Shown here one piece after another: positions 37,462 through 44,903 of a stretch of DNA of 64,000 nt. This DNA is from Nocardioides sp. zg-1308 (lineage in GTDB: Bacteria > Actinomycetota > Actinomycetes > Propionibacteriales > Nocardioidaceae): positions 2,232,001-2,296,000 of the forward strand of contig NZ_JABJQY010000002.1 in the NCBI RefSeq assembly GCF_013155375.1, in the 5' to 3' direction. Positions within the stretch are counted from its first letter, which is position 1, and each line of letters opens with the position of its first letter. The translations under genes and the position numbers were made by a program. Under the pieces are notes generated by a model. That model was not told the origin of the DNA. It made no database searches and saw nothing but the letters and a program-made list of their open reading frames with translations.

Positions 37462-37824
37462 GTGAGTCCTGCCCGTCGTTGTTCGCGTACGGCGTGTGGC
37501 CGTGGTGCGGTCAACACGCTGACCTACGTCTACGCCGACCAGACCGCTGTCCTGGGTCCGCTCGCCACCTACGCCGAGCCCCACGCCTACGACCTCTGCG
37601 ACACCCACAGCGAGCGGCTCTCGGCGCCGCGCGGCTGGGAGGTCATCCGGCTGGCGCCCGACCCGCGCGCCCAGGGTCCGAGCAGCGACGACCTGCTCGC
37701 GCTGGCCGACGCCGTCCGCGAGGCGGCCCGCCCGGCTCCCGCGCCGGCACCGCTCCACTCCACCGACGACCCGACCCGGGGCGCGAAGCGCGGGCACCTG
37801 CGCGTGCTCACGCCCACTGACTGA
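37462..37824 (+). CDS. DUF3499 zinc-ribbon-like protein
   Basis: A 120-residue protein. Cys7 and Cys12 (CSRTAC) with Cys46 and His49 (CDTH) probably bind a zinc ion; TLTYVYADQTAVLGPLA and RGWEVIRL are family signatures. The C-terminus is Pro/Ala-rich. The family is restricted to actinobacteria and its role is unknown. In mycobacteria the next gene encodes a phosphomannomutase, but here a Trm112-like gene and the SIS gene follow directly. The start GTG at 37462 follows a leaderless -10. Confidence 0.8.
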   Translation: MSPARRCSRTACGRGAVNTLTYVYADQTAVLGPLATYAEPHAYDLCDTHSERLSAPRGWEVIRLAPDPRAQGPSSDDLLALADAVREAARPAPAPAPLHSTDDPTRGAKRGHLRVLTPTD

Positions 37825-37841
37825 CCGGTCCGCGCACCCCC

Positions 37842-37847
37842 TAGGAT
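37842..37847 (+). promoter_or_regulatory. -10 element of a leaderless promoter
   Basis: TAGGAT lies seven bases before the GTG at 37855. Confidence 0.5.
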
Positions 37848-37854
37848 CATCGGC

Positions 37855-38019
37855 GTGAACATCGACCCGCAGCTGCTGAGCATCATCGTCTGCCCGGCCT
37901 GCCACGGCACCCTGGTCGAGGAGGCCGAGGAGCTCGTGTGCCAGGGGTGCGGCAACGCCTACCCCGTGCGCGACGACATCCCCGTGCTCCTGGTCGACGA
38001 AGCCCGCAAGCCGGCCTGA
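37855..38019 (+). CDS. Trm112-family small zinc-ribbon protein
   Basis: A 54-residue protein with two CxxC pairs (Cys13/Cys16 and Cys29/Cys32) and the Trm112/YcaR pattern: [13 protein letters not shown], then [20 protein letters not shown]. In eukaryotes and archaea Trm112 activates methyltransferases; bacterial members are thought to play a similar partner or chaperone role. The gene is short but clear by codon use and motif. The start GTG at 37855 follows TAGGAT by seven bases. Ten bases separate it from the SIS gene, so they are probably co-transcribed. Confidence 0.85.
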   Translation: MNIDPQLLSIIVCPACHGTLVEEAEELVCQGCGNAYPVRDDIPVLLVDEARKPA

Positions 38020-38029
38020 GGTCGCGGCC

Positions 38030-39061
38030 GTGCCGACCTGGTTCGACGAGTCCCGCCTGGACGACCCCGGCGTGCTGGAGTCGGTGGACCTCCGGCTGCG
38101 CACGCTCGCCGAGAGCGGGTCGCGGGTGCGCCGCGAGGCGCACGAGGCGGCCACCGCGACCGCCGAGCTGATCGCCCGTGGCCGCGACGGCGAGCGTCCG
38201 CGCGCGGTCATAGCCGCCGGCCCCGACTCGCGGCTGCTGCGCGCCGTGCTCGAGCCGTGGTGCCCGGTGCCCTTCGTCGCGTGGCCGAGTCCCGGCCTGC
38301 CGGGCTGGGCGGGGTCACTGGACCTCGTCGTCATGCTCGCGCCCGAGGGCAACGACCACGGGTCCGCGTCCGCCGTCGCCGAGGCCGTACGCCGCGGCGC
38401 ACAGGTCGTCGTGGCCTGCCCGCAGCGGTCCCTCGTCGGCGAGCACGCGGCCGGCCGCGACGTGACCGTGCTGCCGACCGTGACCGGCGACCAGCTCGCC
38501 ACCGCGGTCGTGATGCTCGACTACCTCGCGCACGTCCACCTCGGCCCGCGGGCCGACGCCGACTCGGTCGCCGAGTCGCTCGACGAGGTGGCCACCAGCT
38601 GCTCGCCCCACCGCGACCTCGCGGTGAACCCGGCGAAGATGCTGGCGATCGCCATGGCCGACACCAACCCGCTCGTGTGGGGCGGCTCCGTGCTCGCCGC
38701 GCGGGCGGCCCGACGGCTCGCGGAGTCGCTGCGGCGCACCAGCGGGCGGTCCGCGATCGCCGGCGACGCCGAGCACCTCCTGCCCGTCATCGAGGCGACC
38801 AGGCCCCAGGACGTGTTCGCCGACCCGTTCGCCGAGGAGGTGGCCGAGATCCGGCCGCTGCTGCTCGTCCTCGACGACCGCGCCGACGACCCGGTCGTGC
38901 GCGAGCAGGCCGGCATGCTGAAGGCCGCGGCCGCCCGCCACGGCGTCCGCGTCGAGACGCTCGAGACGGACGCCGACGCCGAGGTCGCGCGCTACGCCTC
39001 GCTCCTGCTCACCGGTACCTACGCCGCGGAGTACCTCCGGGTCGGGCTCGTCGACGACTGA
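38030..39061 (+). CDS. SIS-domain protein (phosphosugar isomerase-like)
   Basis: A 343-residue protein. The N-terminal half has a SIS-like fold start (RAVIAAGPDSRLLRAVLEPW, LVVMLAPEGNDHGSA, GAQVVVACP). The C-terminal half resembles the dimerisation part of bifunctional phosphoglucose/phosphomannose isomerases (NPAKMLAIAMADTNPLVWGGSVLAARAARRLAESL). In mycobacteria the homologue sits between phosphomannomutase and mannose-6-phosphate isomerase genes, neither of which is present here. Ligand and reaction are unknown; key catalytic Glu/His residues cannot be confirmed by eye. It starts at the GTG at 38030. Confidence 0.75.
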   Translation: MPTWFDESRLDDPGVLESVDLRLRTLAESGSRVRREAHEAATATAELIARGRDGERPRAVIAAGPDSRLLRAVLEPWCPVPFVAWPSPGLPGWAGSLDLVVMLAPEGNDHGSASAVAEAVRRGAQVVVACPQRSLVGEHAAGRDVTVLPTVTGDQLATAVVMLDYLAHVHLGPRADADSVAESLDEVATSCSPHRDLAVNPAKMLAIAMADTNPLVWGGSVLAARAARRLAESLRRTSGRSAIAGDAEHLLPVIEATRPQDVFADPFAEEVAEIRPLLLVLDDRADDPVVREQAGMLKAAAARHGVRVETLETDADAEVARYASLLLTGTYAAEYLRVGLVDD

Positions 39062-39070
39062 CGCCGGCGG

Positions 39071-39577
39071 TCACGAGCCCAGCGGCAGCCGGCAGCCGAA
39101 GACCAACGCGTCGCCGCCGTGGACGTACGCCGTCCGCTCGACCTCCATGCCCAGCGCGCGGGCCACGCCCTGCGAGGGCGTGTTGTCGGGCCGGACCAGG
39201 GCGACGAGGTGCGTGATGCCGTGGGCGGCGGCGCAGTCGCGCACGGCCGTCGCGGCCTCGACGGCGTAGCCACGGCGGCGCAGCGCCGGCAGGACGTGGT
39301 AGCCGACCTCGACCTCGGCGGTGCCCTCGACGTCCTGCACGGTCAGCCCGCAGTCGCCGACGAAGACGCCGTCGTGGGTCTCGATCACCCAGAGGCCGAA
39401 GCCGTGCGCGGCGTAGTTGCGCTCCTGCCACTCGATCCACCGCACCGCGTCGTCGGGGGTCCGGGCCGGGCGGTCCACGGGCACCGGGTCGGGTGCGGTG
39501 AGCAGCGCGGTGACGTCGTCGAGGTCGGCCATCGTCATCGGGCGGAACCGCAGCCGCGCGGTCGGCTCGGGCAGCAC
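39071..39577 (-). CDS. GNAT-family N-acetyltransferase (RimJ/RimL-like)
   Basis: A 168-residue acetyltransferase: LRFRPMTMADLDDVTALL at the start, FVGDCGLTVQDVEGTAEVEVGYHVLPALRRRGYAVEAATAV spanning the acetyl-CoA pyrophosphate loop (RRRGYA), and VRPDNTPSQGVARALGM at the end. The pattern is that of RimJ/RimL N-terminal acetyltransferases, though many act on small molecules. The GTG at 39577 lies three bases after the stop of the HIT-SnoaL frame on the same strand, so the two probably form one transcript. Confidence 0.85.
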   Translation of the reverse strand: MLPEPTARLRFRPMTMADLDDVTALLTAPDPVPVDRPARTPDDAVRWIEWQERNYAAHGFGLWVIETHDGVFVGDCGLTVQDVEGTAEVEVGYHVLPALRRRGYAVEAATAVRDCAAAHGITHLVALVRPDNTPSQGVARALGMEVERTAYVHGGDALVFGCRLPLGS

Positions 39578-39580
39578 GGC

Positions 39581-40348
39581 TCAGCCCTGCCGGGGGCGGG
39601 TGCCCTCGGGCGCCTGCTGGTCGACGTCCGTCCACACCTCGGTCAGCTCGGAGAGCAGGCCGTCGCGCATCGTGGCGAAGCTCGCCACGGCGAACACCAG
39701 CTCCCCGCCGGTCCCGCTCGTGCCGACGACCCGCGCGCGCAGCACGCCGCGGTCACCGCGGTCGCCATCGGCGACGAGGTCCTCGAGGTGCAGGCGCTGG
39801 AAGCCGGGGTAGTCCGCGTTGAGCCGCACCCAGCCGTCGCGGTCGAACACCTCGCCGGTGTGCACGAGCCGGCAGGTGAACTCGGGGTGCAGCAGGTCGG
39901 GCAGGGCGTCCCAGTCGTGGGCGTCGATGACCTCGGCGAGGCGGGTCAGCAGGGCGGCGGCGTCCATGCCGCCAGTGTGCTGGTGGGCACCGACAGCCGT
40001 CTGTGACCGTTGCGGCCCGGAGTGCACGTGCACGTGGAGGTGCCTCGAGTCCTGGTAGGCCCCGAGGTTCGTCAGGACCGCGGCCGCGCCGTGCTCCTCC
40101 TCCACCTGCCGCGCCACCCGCTGCACCACCCGCAGCAGCGCGCGCACGTCGGCCTCGTCCTCCGTCGTGACCGTCGTCAGGGACCCGATGTGCCGCTTGG
40201 GCACGACCACCACGTGCACGTCCCAGAAGGGCCGGGTGTGGTGGTAGGCCAGCACGAGCTCGTCCTCGTGGACGACGTCGAGCGGCACGGCCCGGGGCAC
40301 GGCGACGTCGCAGTAGAAGTCGGTGCCGTCGTAGTCGGGAGCAGTCAC
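39581..40348 (-). CDS. HIT-domain hydrolase joined in frame to a SnoaL/NTF2-like domain
   Basis: One uninterrupted frame of 255 residues. Residues 1-115 are a HIT domain (PFWDVHVVVVPKRHIGSL, and the catalytic HLHVHVHSG), expected to hydrolyse nucleotide phosphoramidates or dinucleotides. After a short linker (TAVGAHQHTGG) comes MDAAALLTRLAEVIDAHDWDALPDLLHPEF, a SnoaL-like alpha+beta barrel of about 128 residues. The GTG at 40348 follows GACGCT by six bases. The internal Met (ATG at 39967) also has CACACT six bases upstream, so the SnoaL part may additionally, or only, be made alone. Fusion of these two families is not one I know. Confidence 0.7.
   Translation of the reverse strand: MTAPDYDGTDFYCDVAVPRAVPLDVVHEDELVLAYHHTRPFWDVHVVVVPKRHIGSLTTVTTEDEADVRALLRVVQRVARQVEEEHGAAAVLTNLGAYQDSRHLHVHVHSGPQRSQTAVGAHQHTGGMDAAALLTRLAEVIDAHDWDALPDLLHPEFTCRLVHTGEVFDRDGWVRLNADYPGFQRLHLEDLVADGDRGDRGVLRARVVGTSGTGGELVFAVASFATMRDGLLSELTEVWTDVDQQAPEGTRPRQG
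39974..39979 (-). promoter_or_regulatory. Possible internal leaderless -10 for the SnoaL part
   Basis: On the minus strand CACACT stands six bases before the ATG at 39967, the same layout as TACACT before mtrA. It lies inside the HIT-SnoaL frame. Confidence 0.4.
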
Positions 40349-40739
40349 GAGGGCAGCGTCGCAGAGGTCGCCCTCCTGGTGCAGGGGACGATGCGGCGAG
40401 AGGTGGCTCCGGACTGGCTCAACCGACCCGGTGCCACGGACTGTCGAGGAGCCTGGCCGACCGTGCAGACCATTCACTCGGACCTGGCGTGTGGGCCCAT
40501 GCGCCGCTGATGCGACCCGGTGGGCCGGCAATGGCTTCGCTCGACCATGTCCACCGCTCTTCCCGCACGCCGGCGGCAGGCACCTGCAGCGCGGCTTCCG
40601 CGACTCGTTGGCGGACCTTCTTCCGTTGGAGCACGGATGGGCGTCGATTGAGCCTTCTGCCGTGCTACCCGATCGACCTGAGACATCCGGGCGTGCTCAT
40701 GGCCCCGTCGAGGTCAGGTCGGCGGGGTGTGGGGCGGGG
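40349..40739. other. 391-base stretch without a supported gene
   Basis: No frame on either strand here looks like a real protein. Codon third positions are mixed, and the possible frames share no recognisable motif. Only the first bases (GACGCT at 40360-40355 on the minus strand) have an assigned role, as promoter of the HIT gene. The rest could be decayed coding sequence or spacer left between the DUF222 gene and the HIT gene. Confidence 0.5.
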
Positions 40740-42164
40740 TCATGGTCGAACGGGCGGGTCGGCCCCAGCAGCAGCGCCACTGATCCGGGTGGTGCCGGTG
40801 TGGTCGCGTCGGTAGCGGTGGCCGTGCGGGCTGGTCCACTCGTAGACACCGGGTCCGGCCACGTCGTAGCGCCAGGCGGTGTGGGTCTTGAGTCGGTGGT
40901 GCCAGCGACATTCCGGGGCGAGGTTGGAGCTGACTGTCGGACCGGGTTGCGTACGGCCCTCCGTGTGGGCGTCGTGGTCGTAAGCGATGACGTGGTCGAT
41001 GTCGCAGGCGCGCGCTGGTCGGCTGCACCACGGGAACACGCAGGTGCGGTCACGGAGGATGACCTGTTCGCGGATCCGGTCGGGGATGTCGTAGCCGGGC
41101 GCGGTGAGCTCGGTGGTGAGGTCGATGACCGGTTTCACGGTGACCTTGGTGCGGGAGTCGCCGCACCAGTCCTTCACCTGTTCGAACAGGACCAGCCGCT
41201 GGCCCTCCTCGAGGCGGCCGGTGGGACCAAACACGGTGTCCAGCCCGTCGCGCCCGTCGAGGGACGCGTCGAAGTGGGCGTGCAGGACGACTTCCCGGGC
41301 GATGGGCAGGCCGTCCTCGCTCCTGGCGGCGGTCGAGCCTTGGGTGTGGAGGTCGAGCGCGGTCTGGGTGCGCGCCAGGTCGCCCAGCGCTTGCGAACGG
41401 CGGGAATCCAAGGGTGCGACTGATCCCAACGCCGCGAGCGTCTCGGCGCCGTGGGCAAGAGCCCGGTCCAGGTCGAGGGCGTCGGCGATGTCGAGCTCGG
41501 CCTCGAACCGCATGGTCCCGGCGTAGTGCACGTCCTGGTCGTGCACCGTGGCGTGGCGCGGGTCCACCGACAGGTAGCCGTCATCGGGATCAGTCGCGGG
41601 GTCGTGGGTGTCGAGGTGGTGGCGCTTGATCGTCTCGGCGACAAGGCGGTCGAGCTGCGCGGGACCGACCCGGCCGGCGACGGCCGCGACCTGGGTGTCG
41701 ACCCACCGCGCTGCCTCGACCGTGAGGGACGGGGTGGCATGGATCGTGGCTTCGGCGACCGTGCGGGCCCGCCACGCCGGCACCGCACCGGCCTGGACCT
41801 GAGCCCACAGGCGTGGCAGTCGGTGACGCAGCTCGAGGGCGTGACCGATCAGCCGCTTCGCCGACGTCGACGAGATCCCGAGCACTGTTCCGAGCTCGGC
41901 GATGCAGAACTCAGCCACCGCCGGACAGCCCTCGCCGGCGATGGGCTCCTCGTGCTGCAGGCCGTAGCGCCCGCCGTCGCTGAACACCGCGGCGGAGTGG
42001 ATCGACTCCGGCGGGTGCAGGTCGGCCCACCGGGCAGCGAGGTCGAGCTGATCGGCCGCGGCCCGGTCCTCGACCGCCTTGCGCTCGCGGAGCGCTCGCA
42101 GCAGTTCGGAGGGGGAGAGGTCCTCGACCTCTACTCCGGGTGCCGCTGCCAGCGTCTCGATCAT
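40740..42164 (-). CDS. DUF222/13E12-type HNH endonuclease protein
   Basis: A 474-residue protein. The N-terminal 300 residues are a DUF222 helical region (VAEFCIAELGTVLGISSTSAKRLIGHALELRHRLP, PAWRARTVAEATI). The C-terminal HNH nuclease fold has the ligands CVFPWCSRPARACDIDHVIAYD and SSNLAPECRWHHRLKTH. Such genes occur in many copies in Nocardioides and mycobacterial genomes (13E12 family) and behave as mobile or selfish genes, though their biological role is unproven. The ATG at 42164 follows TAGAAT by seven bases. Tandem dispersed repeats lie just upstream. Confidence 0.85.
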   Translation of the reverse strand: MIETLAAAPGVEVEDLSPSELLRALRERKAVEDRAAADQLDLAARWADLHPPESIHSAAVFSDGGRYGLQHEEPIAGEGCPAVAEFCIAELGTVLGISSTSAKRLIGHALELRHRLPRLWAQVQAGAVPAWRARTVAEATIHATPSLTVEAARWVDTQVAAVAGRVGPAQLDRLVAETIKRHHLDTHDPATDPDDGYLSVDPRHATVHDQDVHYAGTMRFEAELDIADALDLDRALAHGAETLAALGSVAPLDSRRSQALGDLARTQTALDLHTQGSTAARSEDGLPIAREVVLHAHFDASLDGRDGLDTVFGPTGRLEEGQRLVLFEQVKDWCGDSRTKVTVKPVIDLTTELTAPGYDIPDRIREQVILRDRTCVFPWCSRPARACDIDHVIAYDHDAHTEGRTQPGPTVSSNLAPECRWHHRLKTHTAWRYDVAGPGVYEWTSPHGHRYRRDHTGTTRISGAAAGADPPVRP

Positions 42165-42223
42165 GTGTTCGATTCTACGGGCGACCACCGACAATGGACG
42201 GTGTTGGAGAAGTTCCGTGGAAG

Positions 42224-42319
42224 GGTCTTGATACGCCTCGTTCCTCGGCTACTCGACCACCGAGGCGGGGGTCTCGACACGCCTTGCTCGTGCCTGGCTC
42301 GGCTGCTAGACCAGCGAGA
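42224..42319 (+). repeat. Two tandem degenerate copies of a dispersed GGTCTCGATACG-type repeat
   Basis: Copy one (about 42224-42269) begins ggtcttgatacgcc and ends tcgaccaccgagg. Copy two (about 42270-42319) begins ggtctcgacacgcc and ends tagaccagcgag. Both have the same ends and a C/T-rich centre (cctcgttcctcgg and cttgctcgtgcctgg). From general familiarity, such 45-50 base elements are scattered between genes in Nocardioides-type genomes. They separate the HNH gene from the GNAT gene. Confidence 0.65.
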
Positions 42320-42395
42320 GCTGCCGCCTCCTCCACTTCGCCAGCCCACCCCCGATCCGCTAGACCTCCAGCATGCCGCCCCGCTCCTCCGCGAG

Positions 42396-42848
42396 ATGCG
42401 CCCCGAGGACGTCCCGGCGGTGCTCGCCGGCCAGGAGCCGGCGGCTGTGGCTGGGCTGTCGGAGGTGTTCCCGCAGGACCTCCACCCGTTCCCACGGCAG
42501 ACGATCGCGGATCGCTGGCTCGCCGAGATCGAGGATGCCGCCACGTCCTGCTTCGTCATCGTCCGGCACGACCGGGTCGTCGGCTTCGCGGCCGTACGCG
42601 GCGACGAGGTCGTGCACTTCGGCGTCGAGGTCGCGCAGTGGGGGACAGGTGTCGCGGCCGCGGCGCAGGACGAGCTGCTCGAGGTGATGCGGGCGGGCGG
42701 TGTGCAGCGTCCGTGGCTGCGGGTCTACGCGGGCAACGCCCGGGGTCGGCGGTTCTGGGAGAAGCTCGGCTGGCGGCCGACCGGGGAGACCGCCCGCGGC
42801 ACCCTGCCGCCGTACGCGGAGCTCCTCACCTACGAGCTCGCCGGCTGA
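42396..42848 (+). CDS. GNAT-family N-acetyltransferase
   Basis: A 150-residue acetyltransferase in the frame ending at 42848: MRPEDVPAVLAGQEPAAVAGL, CFVIVRHDRVVGFAAVRGDEVVHFGVEVAQWGTG (acetyl-CoA loop), and LRVYAGNARGRRFWEKLGWRPTG, a typical GNAT end. The sequence LLREMRPEDV suggests that the usual N-terminus lies some residues further upstream. The only nearby leaderless signal (TAGACC, six bases before the ATG at 42373) serves a different frame, so either the start is the ATG at 42396 or one base has been lost between 42373 and 42396. Substrate unknown. Confidence 0.75.
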   Translation: MRPEDVPAVLAGQEPAAVAGLSEVFPQDLHPFPRQTIADRWLAEIEDAATSCFVIVRHDRVVGFAAVRGDEVVHFGVEVAQWGTGVAAAAQDELLEVMRAGGVQRPWLRVYAGNARGRRFWEKLGWRPTGETARGTLPPYAELLTYELAG

Positions 42849-42853
42849 GCGGC

Positions 42854-43543
42854 TCAGCGCGCGGCAGCCAGCAAGCCCAGCACGTCGTCGGTCGAGCGGA
42901 CGTCGCCGTAGGACCGGTGCACGACGTGCAGCGTGGCGTTGTGGTCCCGGTCGCGCATGGCCGCGCACGCGTCGGCGACGAGGACGACCCGCAGGCCCGC
43001 CGAGCTCGCGCCGCGGACGGTGTCCTCGACGCAGACGTTGGTGACGGTGCCGGTCACGACCACCGTGTCGATCCCGCGCGCCGCGAGCAGCTCGGGCAGC
43101 CGAGACGAGCCGGGGGACCAGGCGCCCCGCATCGTCTTCTCGACCGCGAGGTCCGCCGGGTCGACGTCGAGCCCGTCGTGCAGTCGCGAGGCCACCGGTC
43201 CCTCGCCGCCCGAGCGGGCGTAGGCCTCGGCCACCTCGTCGCCGAAGAACTCGCGGTCCTTCGCCGTCGGCTCGGTGTAGCCGGGCACCACCCACGCCAC
43301 CACGCCGCCGGCGGCGCGGAGGGCCGCCGCGAGCGCGTTGACGCGGGGCACGATGCCGCGCACGTACACCGACTCGCGCACGAAGAACGGCACGATGTCC
43401 ACGGCGACGAGCGCGGTGCGACGCGGGTCGAGGTGCTCGTACGCGTGCCGCCGGCCCCGGCGGGCCTCGTGGCGTGCGTACTCGCGCTCCTCGACGAACC
43501 AGTCGTGGTCGGCGACGTCGTCGAGGTCCGGTGGCGGGGTCAC
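42854..43543 (-). CDS. Isochorismatase-family cysteine hydrolase
   Basis: A 229-residue alpha/beta hydrolase with the family's catalytic triad in sight: Asp49 in VAVDIVPFF, Lys136 in VEKTMRGAW, and Cys171 in TGTVTNVCVEDT after the cis-peptide segment. These enzymes hydrolyse amides or vinyl ethers (nicotinamide, carbamoyl compounds, isochorismate). The exact substrate is not evident, and no siderophore genes are near. The GTG at 43543 follows TAGCCT by six bases. It converges on the GNAT gene with only five bases between stops. Confidence 0.87.
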   Translation of the reverse strand: MTPPPDLDDVADHDWFVEEREYARHEARRGRRHAYEHLDPRRTALVAVDIVPFFVRESVYVRGIVPRVNALAAALRAAGGVVAWVVPGYTEPTAKDREFFGDEVAEAYARSGGEGPVASRLHDGLDVDPADLAVEKTMRGAWSPGSSRLPELLAARGIDTVVVTGTVTNVCVEDTVRGASSAGLRVVLVADACAAMRDRDHNATLHVVHRSYGDVRSTDDVLGLLAAAR

Positions 43544-43561
43544 CGGGCGAGGCTACTGCCG

Positions 43562-43595
43562 CCGATGGTGGGCTGGGTCGCGCATCGAGACCCCC
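43562..43595 (-). repeat. Possible short degenerate copy of the same dispersed repeat, inverted
   Basis: Read on the minus strand this begins gggggtctcgatgcg and ends ccaccatcgg, sharing the 11-mer gggggtctcga with the second copy at 42270 and a similar end. The middle appears deleted. With the copies at 42224-42319 it brackets the GNAT and isochorismatase genes. Confidence 0.35.
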
Positions 43596-43686
43596 GACAT
43601 GGGCACGGAGTGTGGCAGACGCAGCGCCGATAGGCTGCAGCACGACCTGTTGGACCCCACCCGACCCACGACCCGAAGGATCGCCC

Positions 43687-44808
43687 ATGGCCGGCGGACT
43701 GTTCGCCCTCCTCGACGACGTCGCCGCACTCGCGCGCATCGCCGCCGCCAGCGTGGACGACGTGGGTGCCGCCGCGGCCCGCGCGAGCGCCAAGGCCGCC
43801 GGCGTCGTGGTCGACGACACGGCCGTGACGCCGCAGTACCTCCACGGGTCCGCCGCCGCCCGCGAGCTGCCGATCATCAAGAAGATCGCGATCGGCTCGC
43901 TGCGCAACAAGCTGCTCTTCATCCTCCCGGCCGCGGTGCTGCTCGGACAGTTCCTGCCCTGGCTGCTCCCGGTGATCCTCATCTTCGGTGGTGGGTTCCT
44001 CGCCTACGAGGGCGCGCACAAGGTCTACGAGCGCGTGACCGGCCACGCGACGGAGGCCGAGGAGGACATCTCCCCCCACGGCGAGCTGACCCCCGAGCAC
44101 GAGGCGCGCACGATCGCGCAGGCCGTCCGCACCGACTTCATCCTCAGCGCCGAGATCATGGTCATCGCGCTCAAGGAGGTGGTGAGCTCCGACCCCGACG
44201 CCAGCATCTGGATGCGCGCCATCGTGCTGGGCGTGGTGGCGGTCCTGATCACCGTCCTCGTCTACGGCGTCGTCGCGCTGATCGTGAAGATGGACGACGT
44301 CGGCCTCCACCTCGCCGAGAAGCCGTCCAAGGGCTCGCAGCGCGTCGGGCTGGCGCTCGTCTCCGCGATGCCCCGCCTGCTCGCCGCGATCTCCTTCATC
44401 GGCACCCTCGCCATGCTCTGGGTCGGCGGCCACATCTTCCTCATTAGCCTCTACGAGATCGGCGGCCACGACGGCCTCCTCGAGGGCACCGCGGTCGGCG
44501 ACGCCCTGCACGCGCCGTACGACCTCCTGCACCACTGGGAGGAGGACGTGCACCACGCCATCGGCGGGGCGCTCGGCAGCCTGGTCGGGTGGCTGCTCAA
44601 CACGGTCGTCTCCGCCCTCGTCGGTCTGGTCGTCGGTGGCATCGTCCTGGCGGTCCTCCACGCCTTCGGGATCGGCGGCGGCCACGGGTCGGAGCACGGG
44701 TCGGAGCACGGGTCCGAGAACGGGTCGGACCACACCGATGAGCACGCCGACGAGCACGCCGGTGAGCAGCCCGGAGGGGCGACCGCCGAGGATTCCCCGA
44801 ATCGCTGA
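43687..44808 (+). CDS. DUF808-family membrane protein with repeat-encoded His/acidic tail
   Basis: A 373-residue protein of the DUF808 (YedI-like) family: [25 protein letters not shown] and the long amphipathic region with [14 protein letters not shown], then about five or six membrane helices ([39 protein letters not shown], and others). The C-terminus ends in 28 residues of four-residue units ([12 protein letters not shown]). Family function is unknown. The ATG at 43687 has AAGGA seven bases upstream, and TAGGCT at 43631-43636 is a likely -10, giving a leader of about 45 bases. Confidence 0.8.
   Translation: MAGGLFALLDDVAALARIAAASVDDVGAAAARASAKAAGVVVDDTAVTPQYLHGSAAARELPIIKKIAIGSLRNKLLFILPAAVLLGQFLPWLLPVILIFGGGFLAYEGAHKVYERVTGHATEAEEDISPHGELTPEHEARTIAQAVRTDFILSAEIMVIALKEVVSSDPDASIWMRAIVLGVVAVLITVLVYGVVALIVKMDDVGLHLAEKPSKGSQRVGLALVSAMPRLLAAISFIGTLAMLWVGGHIFLISLYEIGGHDGLLEGTAVGDALHAPYDLLHHWEEDVHHAIGGALGSLVGWLLNTVVSALVGLVVGGIVLAVLHAFGIGGGHGSEHGSEHGSENGSDHTDEHADEHAGEQPGGATAEDSPNR
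44683..44766 (+). repeat. Seven 12-bp in-frame units encoding the DUF808 tail
   Basis: Seven consecutive 12-base units of the type cacgggtcggag encode [24 protein letters not shown] and HAGE. The first two units are identical at the DNA level; divergence increases toward the 3' end. Being a multiple of three, changes in copy number keep the frame. Confidence 0.85.
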
Positions 44809-44903
44809 GCCCGGTCCTACGCTCTTCTGGTCCGCGCGGGAGATCCCGACGATGCACAGATGTGCGGCGCAGACGGCCTCCACCGAATCCGGGAGACAAC
44901 CAC

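Noticed and set aside
40419..40634. TetR-like N-terminus on the minus strand (VRQRVAEAALQ)
   Set aside because: Only about ten residues resemble a TetR helix; no helix-turn-helix follows and codon use is poor.
44809..44903. SAH riboswitch before ahcY
   Set aside because: A leader of about 75 bases is likely, but I could not match the conserved core or pseudoknot of known SAH riboswitches.
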